In this document: one piece after another, positions 16,166 to 25,230 of the stretch
Position numbering within the stretch: the first letter of the stretch is position 1
Layout of the letters: every line of letters starts with the position of its first letter
Notes under the pieces: model-generated
What the model was told of the DNA's origin: nothing
The model's database searches: none
What the model saw: the letters and a program-made list of their open reading frames with translations, nothing else
Made by a program: the position numbers and the translations under genes
NCBI GenBank assembly: GCA_003149565.1
Contig: QCWH01000009.1
Coordinates: 48,873 to 90,723 of the forward strand
Direction of reading: 5' to 3'
DNA: 41,851 bases
Source of the DNA: Marivita sp. XM-24bin2
Lineage (GTDB): Bacteria; Pseudomonadota; Alphaproteobacteria; Rhodobacterales; Rhodobacteraceae

Positions 16166-18571
16166 TCAATGCGCAATAGCTGACGCGCCGCCACTGTCCT
16201 TGTTGAGAGCCTGCGCCGCCGCCTCCTCGGCTGCCTCGTCCCATTCAATGGACTCCGGCTCAGAAACCAGCGCCAGCTTCAAGACGTCAGACACATGTTC
16301 AACCGGGATGATCTCCAAACCGGTCTTCACATTGTCAGGCAACTCCACGAGATCCTTTTCGTTCTCTTGCGGAATCAACACTGTCTTGATGCCACCGCGC
16401 AAAGCCGCCAGCAGCTTTTCTTTCAAACCACCGATCGGCATTGCGTTGCCGCGCAAGGAAACCTCACCCGTCATCGCAATGTCGCGCCGTACCGGAATGC
16501 CTGTCAGGACCGACACGATCGACGTTACCATTGCCAAGCCAGCGGACGGACCATCCTTGGGCGTCGCGCCATCGGGCACGTGCACGTGGATGTCCATCTG
16601 ATCAAACTTGGGTGGCTTTACACCAATTTCTGGCGCAATGGACCGCACGTAACTGGCAGCAGCATCGATGGACTCTTTCATCACGTCGCCCAGCTTGCCG
16701 GTGGTCTTCATACGGCCCTTGCCAGGAAGCTTCAGCGCTTCGATGTGCAAGAGGTCCCCGCCGACACTGGTATAGGCCAAGCCGGTCACTACGCCGATCT
16801 GGTTCTCGTCCTCGGCCAGGCCATAGCGATGTTTCCGAACACCCAAGAAGTCATCGAGGTTCTCAGGCGTCACAACAACCTTTTCCTCTTCCTTCTTTAC
16901 GATCTTGGTCACCGCCTTCCGCGCAAGTTTCGAGATTTCACGCTCAAGGTTCCGCACACCCGCTTCACGGGTGTAGTAGCGGATCACATCGGTCAGTGCC
17001 TCGTCCGTCAGCTCGAACTCGCCCTTCTTGAGACCGTGGTTCTTGACCTGCTTCGAAATCAGGTGGCGCTTGGCAATCTCGGCCTTCTCATCTTCGGTGT
17101 AGCCCGCCAGCGGAATGATCTCCATCCGGTCCAGAAGCGGACCCGGCATGTTGTAGGAGTTTGCCGTGGTCAGGAACATAACATTCGACAGATCGTATTC
17201 CACCTCAAGATAGTGGTCCACGAAGGTGCTGTTCTGTTCCGGATCAAGCACTTCAAGCATCGCCGAGGCGGGATCGCCGCGGAAATCCTGACCCATCTTG
17301 TCGATCTCATCGAGGAGGATAAGCGGGTTCGTTGTCTTCGCCTTCTTCAGCGCTTGGATGATCTTGCCCGGCATGGAGCCAATATAGGTCCGGCGGTGAC
17401 CGCGGATCTCGGACTCGTCGCGCACGCCACCCAACGAGATACGGATGAACTCTCGGCCTGTGGCCTTGGCAACCGACTTACCCAGCGACGTCTTACCCAC
17501 CCCCGGAGGGCCGACAAGGCACATGATCGGGCCTTTCAGCTTCTTTGAGCGCTGCTGAACTGCAAGGTACTCAACAATGCGTTCCTTGACCTTCTCAAGA
17601 CCATAGTGGTCCGCGTCGAGGATCTTCTCGGCATTGCCAAGATCCTTCTTCACGCGCGACTTTACACCCCACGGGATCGACAGCATCCAGTCCAGGTAAT
17701 TGCGCACGACGGTCGCCTCGGCGCTCATTGGGCTCATGTTCTTGAGCTTTTTGATCTCAGCCTCGGCCTTTTCCTTGGCCTCTTTAGAGAGCTTGGTCTC
17801 ATTGACCTTCGCTTCAAGCTCCGCGAGCTCGTTCTGGCCATCCTCGCCGTCGCCAAGTTCCTTCTGAATGGCCTTCATCTGCTCATTCAGATAGTACTCT
17901 CGCTGCGTGCGCTCCATCTGGGATTTGACGCGTGTCTTGATCTTTTTCTCGACCTGCAGAACGCTCATTTCGCCCTGCATCAGCCCATATACTTTTTCAA
18001 GCCGCTCGCTGACAGAAAGGGTCTCAAGAAGCTCCTGCTTCTGTTCCACTTCAATGCCAAGATGTCCCGCGACGAGGTCTGCGAGCTTGGCCGGAGCATC
18101 CGCGTCCGAGACCGCACCAAGCGCTTCCTCGGGGATGTTCTTCTTAACCTTGGCGTAGCGTTCAAATTCTTCGCCAACCGTACGCACAAGCGCCGCAATC
18201 GCGGCGGGGTCGCCCGGCATTTCGGTCAGGTATTCGGCCCGTGCTTCGAAGAACTGGTCATTTTCGATGTATTCGGTGATGCGCACGCGGCTCTGGCCTT
18301 CGACCAGCACTTTTACAGTGCCGTCAGGCAGCTTGAGCAACTGCAGCACATTGGCCAGCACGCCAGCGCGGTAAATCCCGTCCGTCTGCGGATCGTCTTC
18401 TGCTGGGTCCATCTGACTTGCAAGCAGGATCTGCTTGTCATCCGACATGACCTCTTCCAGCGCGCGCACCGACTTGTCGCGGCCTACGAAAAGCGGGACG
18501 ATCATATGCGGAAATACAACTATGTCCCGCAGCGGCAGAACTGGGTAGGAGGCGTTGAGAGGCTCTTGCAT
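16166..18571 (-). CDS. lon: ATP-dependent protease Lon
   Basis: Cytoplasmic AAA+ serine protease that degrades misfolded and regulatory proteins. The ATG at 18571 has AAGGA seven bases upstream and gives 801 residues, the normal length; a frame open 20 codons further has no supporting site. Residues 1-190 are the LON substrate-binding domain (YPVLPLRDIVVFPHM), followed by a coiled-coil region rich in Lys/Glu. The Walker A is GPPGVGKT (354-361) and the Walker B is LILLDEIDKM. The catalytic dyad is S676 in KDGPSAGLA and K719 in GGLKEKLLAA. A heat-shock-type promoter candidate lies about 80-110 bp upstream, and a strong terminator follows the stop. Confidence 0.98.
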   Translation of the reverse strand: MQEPLNASYPVLPLRDIVVFPHMIVPLFVGRDKSVRALEEVMSDDKQILLASQMDPAEDDPQTDGIYRAGVLANVLQLLKLPDGTVKVLVEGQSRVRITEYIENDQFFEARAEYLTEMPGDPAAIAALVRTVGEEFERYAKVKKNIPEEALGAVSDADAPAKLADLVAGHLGIEVEQKQELLETLSVSERLEKVYGLMQGEMSVLQVEKKIKTRVKSQMERTQREYYLNEQMKAIQKELGDGEDGQNELAELEAKVNETKLSKEAKEKAEAEIKKLKNMSPMSAEATVVRNYLDWMLSIPWGVKSRVKKDLGNAEKILDADHYGLEKVKERIVEYLAVQQRSKKLKGPIMCLVGPPGVGKTSLGKSVAKATGREFIRISLGGVRDESEIRGHRRTYIGSMPGKIIQALKKAKTTNPLILLDEIDKMGQDFRGDPASAMLEVLDPEQNSTFVDHYLEVEYDLSNVMFLTTANSYNMPGPLLDRMEIIPLAGYTEDEKAEIAKRHLISKQVKNHGLKKGEFELTDEALTDVIRYYTREAGVRNLEREISKLARKAVTKIVKKEEEKVVVTPENLDDFLGVRKHRYGLAEDENQIGVVTGLAYTSVGGDLLHIEALKLPGKGRMKTTGKLGDVMKESIDAAASYVRSIAPEIGVKPPKFDQMDIHVHVPDGATPKDGPSAGLAMVTSIVSVLTGIPVRRDIAMTGEVSLRGNAMPIGGLKEKLLAALRGGIKTVLIPQENEKDLVELPDNVKTGLEIIPVEHVSDVLKLALVSEPESIEWDEAAEEAAAQALNKDSGGASAIAH

Positions 18572-18650
18572 GCTCGTATCCTTATCATTGGCAAGATGGC
18601 ACCGGCCCCGCTTTGCGGCAGCGCTGACCATCTCCGGTCTTGGAGCTATA

Positions 18651-18679
18651 AGGTGGGGCGACCACCCGCTGGTTTCAAC
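18651..18679 (-). promoter_or_regulatory. candidate sigma-32 (RpoH) promoter of lon
   Basis: On the minus strand GTTGAA (18679-18674) is followed after 15 bases by CCCCACC (18658-18652). The alphaproteobacterial RpoH consensus is close to CTTGAA-N13-15-CCCCATNT. It lies 81-108 bp upstream of lon, a known RpoH target in the group. One mismatch occurs in each box. Confidence 0.45.
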
Positions 18680-18859
18680 CTTGCTCCCTGATCAACACCA
18701 TATCTTGATGGTCGGGGCCCGCAAGGTGGCAATTGGCATTAGAGTGAACCAGGAGCAATGCACCGCCCAAAAGTCCAGTCTCTGGCCATCTCCCTGCCAA
18801 AACCGTGCCACAGTGACATGTGAGGATGCAGATATCCGGCATACAATCTGAGCGATCCC

Positions 18860-19753
18860 ATGATCAACCTGATCCGCCTGCAGTTCCGCCGCGTCTCGTA
18901 TTGCGGCTTGATGTTCGCTGCACTCCTCTATCTCGGCGCAGCGCGGTTCGAAAACGGGACCTACGCCTTTCTTCTGGATCGGCCGATTGTCTTTGCGATC
19001 TCGGTGCTTATCATGGCGACTGGGTTTGCCGTCTGTCTTGCAATCACGCTTCCCATCATGGTTCAAATCCCCCTTTTGCGCGAATTGCGCATCATGCCCG
19101 AGTTCCTTCTGACATGGGGTGTGCTTTATTACGGGCTATTGGTGGACGGCGTCCAAATGCTGCCCGACAGTATGGAGTCTATCGCGACCATCTCTGCCTT
19201 CGTTGTTTACTGGGGCACAATACAAGGCCCCCTGCTCGACGGCTTTGATCTGCGGTTGCTCTCACAAGAACGCAGCAGTTTTGTCACTTCGATCGACCGG
19301 ACCGATCTGTGGCAACGCTTGCGCCCCGGCCGCGGCCCAATCGAAACGCACTGGGATGCTCTGCTCGCCGATACCGAGGTTGACCCGGCGGATCCGGCAA
19401 GGGTTTTTGTGAAATACCGACACGGTAGCGGCACCTTTGAGCATCAGGAGATCACCTATCTCGATGAGACGCCAAACAGCCACTTTCTCTACCACTACCG
19501 CAATCCGGTCGAAGGCTCCCGGCAGGCGCTGGTTGAAGGAGAGTTCGAAGTCTGGCTCAAAGACATCGAAAACGGAAAGACGAAAGTCACGATCGAAAAC
19601 AGACGACGTGCGGTGATGCCAAACCTGGCTCTTGCCATGTGGTTCGACAATTTAGAACGGGATCGAGTGGTGTACGCGCGAAACCGGCTGGAGAACCGTT
19701 GGGACGGAACACTGTCCGGCGCAATCCGCCGCAAGGTTCTTTCGTTCTCCTGA
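18860..19753 (+). CDS. membrane protein of unknown function with soluble C-terminal domain
   Basis: 297-residue protein not recognised as a named family. The N-terminal 125 residues contain about four hydrophobic segments (13-29, 43-70, 82-98, 106-124). Residues 130-297 are soluble with alternating beta-strand-like character (FVKYRHGSGTFEHQEITYLD, EGEFEVWLKD, TKVTIENRRRAVMP). This suggests a beta-rich sensor or binding domain, but no fold can be named. Architecture resembles the nearby membrane LytTR protein, yet no LytTR signature is present. It is transcribed divergently from lon. The ribosome-binding site is weak; the start is uncertain by a few codons. Confidence 0.75.
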   Translation: MINLIRLQFRRVSYCGLMFAALLYLGAARFENGTYAFLLDRPIVFAISVLIMATGFAVCLAITLPIMVQIPLLRELRIMPEFLLTWGVLYYGLLVDGVQMLPDSMESIATISAFVVYWGTIQGPLLDGFDLRLLSQERSSFVTSIDRTDLWQRLRPGRGPIETHWDALLADTEVDPADPARVFVKYRHGSGTFEHQEITYLDETPNSHFLYHYRNPVEGSRQALVEGEFEVWLKDIENGKTKVTIENRRRAVMPNLALAMWFDNLERDRVVYARNRLENRWDGTLSGAIRRKVLSFS

Positions 19754-19769
19754 GGCGTCGGTCGCGCGA

Positions 19770-20324
19770 TCAGTTCCCTGCCCGTCGCATCATCATCATG
19801 TGCACCGCATGCATGCCCTCTTCGACCATAGCGGTCACTTCGGCCGCATGTTCTTGCATCGCAGCAACAAGTTCGGGATCCTCCGATGTCTGGGTCACGA
19901 TCACACCCTCATCGGTGACATCAATCTCGGACTGAATGCGATCACCGCGCGCAAAGAAGATATCCAGCGTGGGACTTTGGATGAAGATTTTCGGATCATC
20001 CTTCTGGCCAACGCGGTCGATCATACCCACAACATGACTAACCAAGGCATCCATCACCTCCGGATCGCTGGATCGGGTCACAGTGCGGATACCATTTGGC
20101 AGGTTCTCAACATCACGGCTCATCGTTTGGAAACGGCGGAACATGACTGCCAGTTCTGCGCTTTCCTTCGGCGTGGCATTTGCACCCTGCAAACCCGGCA
20201 TATTTGCCATATCATGCCCGGTTCCGTCAGCGCCATGCATATGCCCGTGCCCGTGCATCTGCGCCGAGACAGAGCCCGCAACCAATGCAGCCACCAAAAC
20301 CGACATGCTCAGAATGTTTCTCAT
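19770..20324 (-). CDS. secreted His/Met-rich protein of unknown function
   Basis: 184-residue periplasmic protein. It has a signal peptide (residues 1-21, cut after VSA), then a short histidine/methionine-rich tail (QMHGHGHMHGADGTGHDM) that could bind copper or another metal. The remainder is a helical/beta domain ending in a second Met/His cluster (GMHAVHMMMMRR). AAAGG precedes the ATG. It converges with the upstream unknown membrane-protein gene and is followed on its other side by tgt on the same strand, 132 bp apart. Metal binding is inference from composition only. Confidence 0.8.
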   Translation of the reverse strand: MRNILSMSVLVAALVAGSVSAQMHGHGHMHGADGTGHDMANMPGLQGANATPKESAELAVMFRRFQTMSRDVENLPNGIRTVTRSSDPEVMDALVSHVVGMIDRVGQKDDPKIFIQSPTLDIFFARGDRIQSEIDVTDEGVIVTQTSEDPELVAAMQEHAAEVTAMVEEGMHAVHMMMMRRAGN

Positions 20325-20456
20325 CGCAGACCTTTCAAACCAATCCTAGAACAACATATTCCAACCTTGAAATACGGCCAAGCGACAAAAGCGTGTCCGA
20401 CGCCTCATTGTGCCAAGCAAACTCGGGCATGGGGGACGCCCCACCAGCGGGCCACG

Positions 20457-21587
20457 TCAGATCGGCGGGATATCCCCTTCCGCGCGCTTCGCGTGGAAAT
20501 CAGCTTCGAATGCGGCGAAAGTTCCCGCGGCAATTGCGTCCCGCATCGCCTGCATTAGCTCTTGATAGTAATGCAGGTTGTGCCACGTCAGCAGCATGCC
20601 CGAGATCATCTCCTGCGCCCGGAACACATGATGCAGATAGGCCCGGCTGTAGTTCCGGCACGCGGGACACGTACACTCCTCGTCCAGCGGGCGCGGATCG
20701 TCCTGATGCCGTGCGTTCTTGATGTTGACCTGCCCGCGCCGCGTCCAAGCCTGACCGGTGCGCCCCGAGCGCGATGGCAAAACACAGTCCATCATGTCCA
20801 CACCACGCTTGACCGCACCGACAATGTCATCCGGCTTGCCGACGCCCATCAAATAGCGTGGCTTGTCTTCGGGAAGCTGATTTGGCGCGAAATCAAGGCA
20901 GTCGAACATCGCCTCCTGCCCTTCACCGACGGCCAGACCTCCGATTGCATAGCCGTCAAACCCGATGGCCCTAAGTGCCTGTGCCGATTCCTCCCGAAAA
21001 TCCTGCTCCAGGCCGCCTTGCTGAATACCGAAGAGCATATGTCCGGGCCGGTCTCCGAACGCCTCTTTCGACCGCTCCGCCCATCGCATCGACAGGCGCA
21101 TTGACTCGGCAATCCGATCCCGATCCGCAGGCAATGCGGGGCATTCATCGAAACACATTACGATATCGGACCCCAGCAATCGCTGGATCTCCATTGACCG
21201 CTCAGGCGTCAGCTCATGCCGCGACCCATCAATATGCGATTTGAAGGTCACACCTTTTTCTGTCAGCTTGCGCAGATCGGCGAGGCTCATGACCTGAAAC
21301 CCACCAGAATCCGTGAGGATCGGTTTGTCCCAGTTCATGAATTTGTGCAGCCCACCAAGCCGGGCAATGCGCTCGGCTGTCGGACGCAACATCAGGTGGT
21401 AGGTGTTGCCTAGAAGAATATCCGCCCCGGTGGCAGCCACAGATTCGGGCATCATCGCCTTGACCGTCGCTGCCGTGCCCACCGGCATGAATGCAGGTGT
21501 TCTGATAGTGCCTCGCGGTGTGGTAATCGCCCCTGTCCGAGCGGTACCATCTGTGGCGTGAAGGGCAAAGGAGGAAAAAACTGTCAT
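20457..21587 (-). CDS. tgt: tRNA-guanine transglycosylase
   Basis: Cytoplasmic enzyme that swaps guanine-34 for preQ1 in tRNAs with GUN anticodons (Asp, Asn, His, Tyr), an early step of queuosine formation. 376 residues, the usual length. Signatures: [12 protein letters not shown] (catalytic Asp), [20 protein letters not shown] and [12 protein letters not shown]. The zinc site near the C-terminus is [20 protein letters not shown] precedes the start. The tRNA-Asp(GUC) genes in this window encode one of its substrates. The queA gene often found next to tgt is not here. It is divergent from the RimB-RimK fusion gene across 71 bp. Confidence 0.97.
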   Translation of the reverse strand: MTVFSSFALHATDGTARTGAITTPRGTIRTPAFMPVGTAATVKAMMPESVAATGADILLGNTYHLMLRPTAERIARLGGLHKFMNWDKPILTDSGGFQVMSLADLRKLTEKGVTFKSHIDGSRHELTPERSMEIQRLLGSDIVMCFDECPALPADRDRIAESMRLSMRWAERSKEAFGDRPGHMLFGIQQGGLEQDFREESAQALRAIGFDGYAIGGLAVGEGQEAMFDCLDFAPNQLPEDKPRYLMGVGKPDDIVGAVKRGVDMMDCVLPSRSGRTGQAWTRRGQVNIKNARHQDDPRPLDEECTCPACRNYSRAYLHHVFRAQEMISGMLLTWHNLHYYQELMQAMRDAIAAGTFAAFEADFHAKRAEGDIPPI

Positions 21588-21658
21588 GATCCGGCCTTAC
21601 TTGCAGAGGGCGCCCTTGTGCGCCAAATCTCCAGCATTGCCAAGGAGGCGCGATTCCC

Positions 21659-23101
21659 ATGCCTGATACTTCATCCGAGACGCCCGCGCCGAAATCGTCG
21701 GGCTCTGAGACCATTTTGACCTTCGGCTGGGAAGAATGGGTCAGCCTGCCCGCCCTCGGACTGCCTGCGATCCGCGCCAAGGTGGACACGGGCGCGCGCA
21801 CCTCTGCCCTGCATGCTGCCGATATCGAAGTCTTCGGCTCGGCCAGCAAACCGCGCGTGCGCTTTGCGGTTCACCCTATTCCGGGGCGCGAAGATCTGAT
21901 GATCCCCTGCTCCGCCCCGATCGTCGACCGCCGCGACGTCACCTCATCCAACGGTGAAACGGAAAGCCGATATGTCATCGCCTCCGAACTGCATGTCAGC
22001 GGTCAGTCATGGACAATCGAAATCACGCTGACCGACCGGGGCACCATGAGCAACCGTATGCTTTTGGGCCGACAGGCGCTTAAAGATCACGTCAATATCG
22101 TGCCGAGCGAACGCTTCCAGCAGCCCGAACTGGATTTCGACGTCTACCACACCCCCAAGATGCGCAAGATTGCACCCAATCGGGCACTGCGCGTGGCCGT
22201 GCTGAGCCGCGAGAACAATTATTCAACGCGCCGTCTGGTGGAAGAAGGCGAAGCGCGTGGTCATGCCGTCGAAGTTATCGATACAACGCGCTGCTACATG
22301 GCGATCAACGCAATGGCGCCCGAAGTCTATTACGACGGCAAACGCCTGCCGCGCTACGATGCGATCATCCCACGCATCGGGGCCTCGATCACGCCCTACG
22401 GCACCGCGATTGTCCGGCAATTCGAATCCATCGGCACCTTTGTTGTCAATGGCAGCGCGGGCATCACGTCCAGCCGCGACAAGCTCCACGCGCATCAGCT
22501 ACTGGCCCGCCATCGGATAGGCATGCCCTCGACGGCCTTTGCCAGCTCGCCAAAGGACACGTCCAACCTGATTGGCCTCGTCGGAACCGCGCCGTTGATC
22601 GTTAAACTGCTGGAATCAACGCAAGGCAAAGGCGTTGTGCTCGCAGAAACCAAAAAAGCTGCCGAGTCAGTGATCGACGCCTTCCGAGGGCTGAAGGCGA
22701 ACTTCCTGGTGCAAGATTTTGTGAAAGAAGCGGCCGGCGAAGACATCCGCTGTCTGGTGGTGAACGGGAAGGTTGTGGCCTCAATGAAGCGCACCGGATC
22801 GGACGGTGATTTCCGCTCCAATCTCCACCGCGGTGGCACAGCGCAAAAGGTCCGGATCAGCAAGGAAGAGCGTGAAACAGCTGTGCGCGCCGCGCGTGTG
22901 TTCGGCCTCGGTCTGGCAGGGGTTGATCTGCTGCGTTCCAACACTGGACCGAAAGTGCTCGAAGTGAATTCGTCGCCCGGGCTTGAAGGTATTGAGGTTG
23001 CCAGCGGTAAGAACATTGCGGGCCTCCTCTACGATGCGATCGAGGAAAAAGTGCGGCCTGCACCTGTGCCGCGCCGCAGGTCGCAGCGGGGAATCGGATA
23101 G
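21659..23101 (+). CDS. fusion of RimB-type retropepsin-like protease and RimK-type glutamate ligase
   Basis: 480-residue two-domain protein. Residues about 18-155 match the RimB family (PF05618, long annotated as ATP-dependent zinc protease). They have an aspartic-protease-like [12 protein letters not shown] (D43) and the terminal [10 protein letters not shown]. Residues about 175-465 are a RimK-type ATP-grasp ligase: [47 protein letters not shown] and GVDLLRS...[14 protein letters not shown]. RimK adds glutamates to the C-terminus of ribosomal protein S6. In Pseudomonas the separate RimB acts in the same system. AAGGAGG lies ten bases before the ATG. The globin gene follows 97 bp later. The actual substrate in this organism is not known; S6 is the first candidate. 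Confidence 0.9.
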   Translation: MPDTSSETPAPKSSGSETILTFGWEEWVSLPALGLPAIRAKVDTGARTSALHAADIEVFGSASKPRVRFAVHPIPGREDLMIPCSAPIVDRRDVTSSNGETESRYVIASELHVSGQSWTIEITLTDRGTMSNRMLLGRQALKDHVNIVPSERFQQPELDFDVYHTPKMRKIAPNRALRVAVLSRENNYSTRRLVEEGEARGHAVEVIDTTRCYMAINAMAPEVYYDGKRLPRYDAIIPRIGASITPYGTAIVRQFESIGTFVVNGSAGITSSRDKLHAHQLLARHRIGMPSTAFASSPKDTSNLIGLVGTAPLIVKLLESTQGKGVVLAETKKAAESVIDAFRGLKANFLVQDFVKEAAGEDIRCLVVNGKVVASMKRTGSDGDFRSNLHRGGTAQKVRISKEERETAVRAARVFGLGLAGVDLLRSNTGPKVLEVNSSPGLEGIEVASGKNIAGLLYDAIEEKVRPAPVPRRRSQRGIG

Positions 23102-23130
23102 CCCCGCACGCGCGCTAGAAAAAAAATTTG

Positions 23131-23143
23131 TTAAGCAACTTAA
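23131..23143. promoter_or_regulatory. small dyad upstream of the globin gene
   Basis: TTAAG-CAA-CTTAA is a perfect 5-bp inverted repeat, 55 bases before the globin start. It sits after an A-rich run. It may be an operator or part of a promoter; it does not match NsrR or NorR consensus that I know. Confidence 0.3.
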
Positions 23144-23198
23144 AGGTGTCGGCTGTCCGCCGTTCACTAAAGTACACGCCAATCCAAAAGGACTTAAC

Positions 23199-23630
23199 AT
23201 GTTAACTCCAGCCCAAGTTAACCTTATTCAAATTTCCTTTGAAGAAGCGCTTTCCGCGCGGGACGATCTTGTCACCGACTTTTACAAAACACTGTTCGAA
23301 AAAGCGCCCTCAGTACGCGGAATGTTCTCGGAAGATATGTCCGGGCAATCCAAGAAATTGGCCAGTATGCTGCAACTGGCTGTCCGCAATCTCAACGATC
23401 CCGCGGCTCTCGTTGGCCCGCTGCATACCCTCGGAGCAAAGCATGTGGCCTATGGCACGCAGCCGGCCCACTATTCTGTCGTGGGCGAGGCGCTTGTTGA
23501 AAGCCTAAAGAATGCGGTCGGCCCGACATGGACCGCGGAACATTCCGAGGCGTGGAACAAAGCCCTCAGCTTTGTATCGCAAACCATGCTGGCGGGAGCG
23601 ACCAAGGCCACATCTGTCGAAGCGGTGTAA
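23199..23630 (+). CDS. single-domain bacterial globin
   Basis: 143-residue heme protein of the flavohemoglobin/Vitreoscilla-hemoglobin globin class, without the reductase domain. AAAAGGA lies upstream of the ATG at 23199. The proximal histidine is in LGAKHVAYGTQPAHY, which is typical of this class, followed by the conserved glutamate helix GEALVESL. An N-terminal LTPAQVNLIQISFE and FEKAPSVRGMF match globin helices A and B-C. Roles in the family include oxygen binding and NO detoxification. Upstream there is a TTAAG-CAA-CTTAA dyad (23131-23143) that could be a regulatory site. Ferric reductase partner unknown. Confidence 0.88.
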   Translation: MLTPAQVNLIQISFEEALSARDDLVTDFYKTLFEKAPSVRGMFSEDMSGQSKKLASMLQLAVRNLNDPAALVGPLHTLGAKHVAYGTQPAHYSVVGEALVESLKNAVGPTWTAEHSEAWNKALSFVSQTMLAGATKATSVEAV

Positions 23631-23653
23631 CTGACAGGCCGAATATTGTTTGC

Positions 23654-23686
23654 GGCGTGCCTGGCACAACCGATGCTTGGCACGCC
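23654..23686 (+). terminator. hairpin after the globin gene
   Basis: GGCGTGCC (23654-23661) and GGCACGCC (23679-23686) form an 8-bp stem with a 17-base loop, 24 bases after the globin stop. There is no T-run, so termination is not certain. Confidence 0.45.
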
Positions 23687-23858
23687 CACAATCAACGTTC
23701 GAAAATTGTCTTCGTCAAAGAGGCAGTTCAATAAATGGCACCCACCGCAGTGACCAAAGCGGAATTGAGATCTTTAACCAATCCTATTGTTCCCGCCCCT
23801 TTACCCCCTTCCAGGCTTTCCCTATATATTTGGTCAGGAACCCACGGGAAGGACCGAC

Positions 23859-24221
23859 ATGAACGACGCCAGCCCCAAAATCGAAGGCGCTCCTCTGATT
23901 GCCCCCTCCAGTACCGATCACCCACTTTACGACCAGGTGGTCGAAGCGTGCCGCTCGGTATACGATCCGGAAATCCCGGTGAACATTTACGACCTTGGGC
24001 TCGTCTATACGCTTGATATTAATGATCAAAACGAAGTTCGCGTGATCATGACCCTGACCGCGCCGGGCTGCCCGGTTGCAGGCGAAATGCCGGGATGGGT
24101 CGCCGAAGCGATTGAGCCCATTGCCGGCGTCAAACAGGTCGATGTCGAGCTGACTTGGGAACCTCCTTGGGGTATGGATATGATGTCCGACGAGGCACGC
24201 CTCGAACTCGGCTTTATGTGA
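23859..24221 (+). CDS. sufT: SufT-type iron-sulfur cluster assembly protein (DUF59/MIP18)
   Basis: 120-residue cytoplasmic protein from the ATG at 23859, with AAGGA five bases upstream; a longer frame from 23787 has no such site. DUF59 motif: YDPEIPVNIYDLGLVY, then MTLTAPGCPVAGEMPGWV with the conserved cysteine, and VELTWEPPWGMDMMSDEAR. SufT helps mature iron-sulfur proteins, usually beside the suf operon; here the sufBCDS genes are not visible, but an A-type carrier gene lies 1 kb downstream on the same strand. The TfoX-like gene starts three bases after its stop, so the two are one transcript. Confidence 0.92.
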   Translation: MNDASPKIEGAPLIAPSSTDHPLYDQVVEACRSVYDPEIPVNIYDLGLVYTLDINDQNEVRVIMTLTAPGCPVAGEMPGWVAEAIEPIAGVKQVDVELTWEPPWGMDMMSDEARLELGFM

Positions 24222-24224
24222 CAT

Positions 24225-24551
24225 ATGGCTGTCTCGGACGAACAGATCGGGTTTGTCCGAGACCTGTTTCGCGGCCTGCCCTCCGTGACGACACGCAAGA
24301 TGTTTGGTGGCCTCGGGATTTATTCGGACGGCACGATTTTCGCAGTGATCGGACCGGGCGAAACGCTGCTTCTAAAAGCGCGCGGCCAGTTGGCCGAGGA
24401 CCTCTCCGCCGAGGGTTGCGAGCAATGGTCATATGAGGGCAAATCAGGTAAACAGTCGCGGATGCCGTACTGGACGTTGCCAGACTCCGCATTGGATGAC
24501 CCGGATGAGGCCTGTGCGTGGGCGCGCAGATCTTTGGTCGAAGTGAACTGA
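24225..24551 (+). CDS. TfoX/Sxy N-terminal domain protein
   Basis: 108-residue protein consisting only of the TfoX N-terminal domain: RKMFGGLGIYSDGTIFAVI is the family signature, followed by LLLKARGQLAEDL and SRMPYWTLPDSALDDP. In gamma-proteobacteria full-length TfoX/Sxy activates competence genes; stand-alone N-domains are common elsewhere and uncharacterised. It starts three bases after sufT and lacks a clear ribosome-binding site, so it is likely translated by coupling. Function here is unknown; no competence genes are nearby. Confidence 0.85.
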   Translation: MAVSDEQIGFVRDLFRGLPSVTTRKMFGGLGIYSDGTIFAVIGPGETLLLKARGQLAEDLSAEGCEQWSYEGKSGKQSRMPYWTLPDSALDDPDEACAWARRSLVEVN

Positions 24552-25230
24552 CCCAGAGAGAAATCAAATCCGCTGCCTCCTACGTAGGAAAGTGTAATCC
24601 CTTTCCCATGTCAGCGCTTTGGGTTCTGACCGATGAACTTGTCGCACCCTTGCAACCATTCGCACTTCAGCAGACGCGACGTCAGAGAGGCCACATCTGA
24701 TCAGCTTCGCCCATTTTGCCCGCCGCGGCGGTGAAGGGTGGCCGGTTGCCCTTGCTGTGCTACCGGAAGCGCCCCCAATTTTGGGGTTAGCTCTTTCGAA
24801 CTTTGATCACACAGGCGGGCTGGATGCGTCTGGCAAATTAATGAGCGCTGCAGGGACCTTGTTCGCGATTGCGCTGTGCGGTCTGATATTCTTGTGTCGG
24901 ATGTCGCTATCTCGAACTTAGGAAAAAGCTTTGCCTCAGGCCTCCTGATGCAGCTCCATACAGACCAAATCGCAACATACGTCACCGGGCCGCGCACTGA
25001 AAGTTTGGAAAGCGCCAGGCGGAGGATCCGCAAACTGGAACACGGATCGACCTTGCTTTTTCCGCGCGTCGAAAAGGCCTCAAAAGACCAAAAATCGGGG
25101 GAACACGTCATTATTGCCATGCCGGCCTCATTCGGAAGTGGCCCTGCCACCGCATACCGGACACTTTCCCTCCTTGAGATCGCGGCGGCGAACCCCTAGA
25201 TTGACTATGACAGCGAAAGCGAGAGACACC
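24552..25230. other. 680-bp stretch with no assignable gene
   Basis: This stretch lies between the TfoX-like gene and the A-type carrier. Two plus-strand frames stand out. One runs to about 24922 and contains a hydrophobic stretch (AGTLFAIALCGLIFLCRM). The other starts at GTG 24876, overlaps it out of frame, and runs 107 codons to 25199. Neither resembles a family I know. Their overlap in different frames could mean a decayed gene with a frameshift, or chance. A minus-strand frame (25150-24701) looks like a shadow. A CCCCAA-TT-TTGGGG dyad lies at 24773-24786. Confidence 0.35.

Noticed and set aside
16295-18691. Two long plus-strand open frames (about 417 and 361 codons) opposite lon.
   Set aside because: Lon is unmistakable on the minus strand; the frames arise from its GC-biased codon use.
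24701-25150. Minus-strand frame of 149 codons in the unassigned gap.
   Set aside because: No start signal, no domain resemblance, arginine/serine-rich composition typical of a shadow frame.
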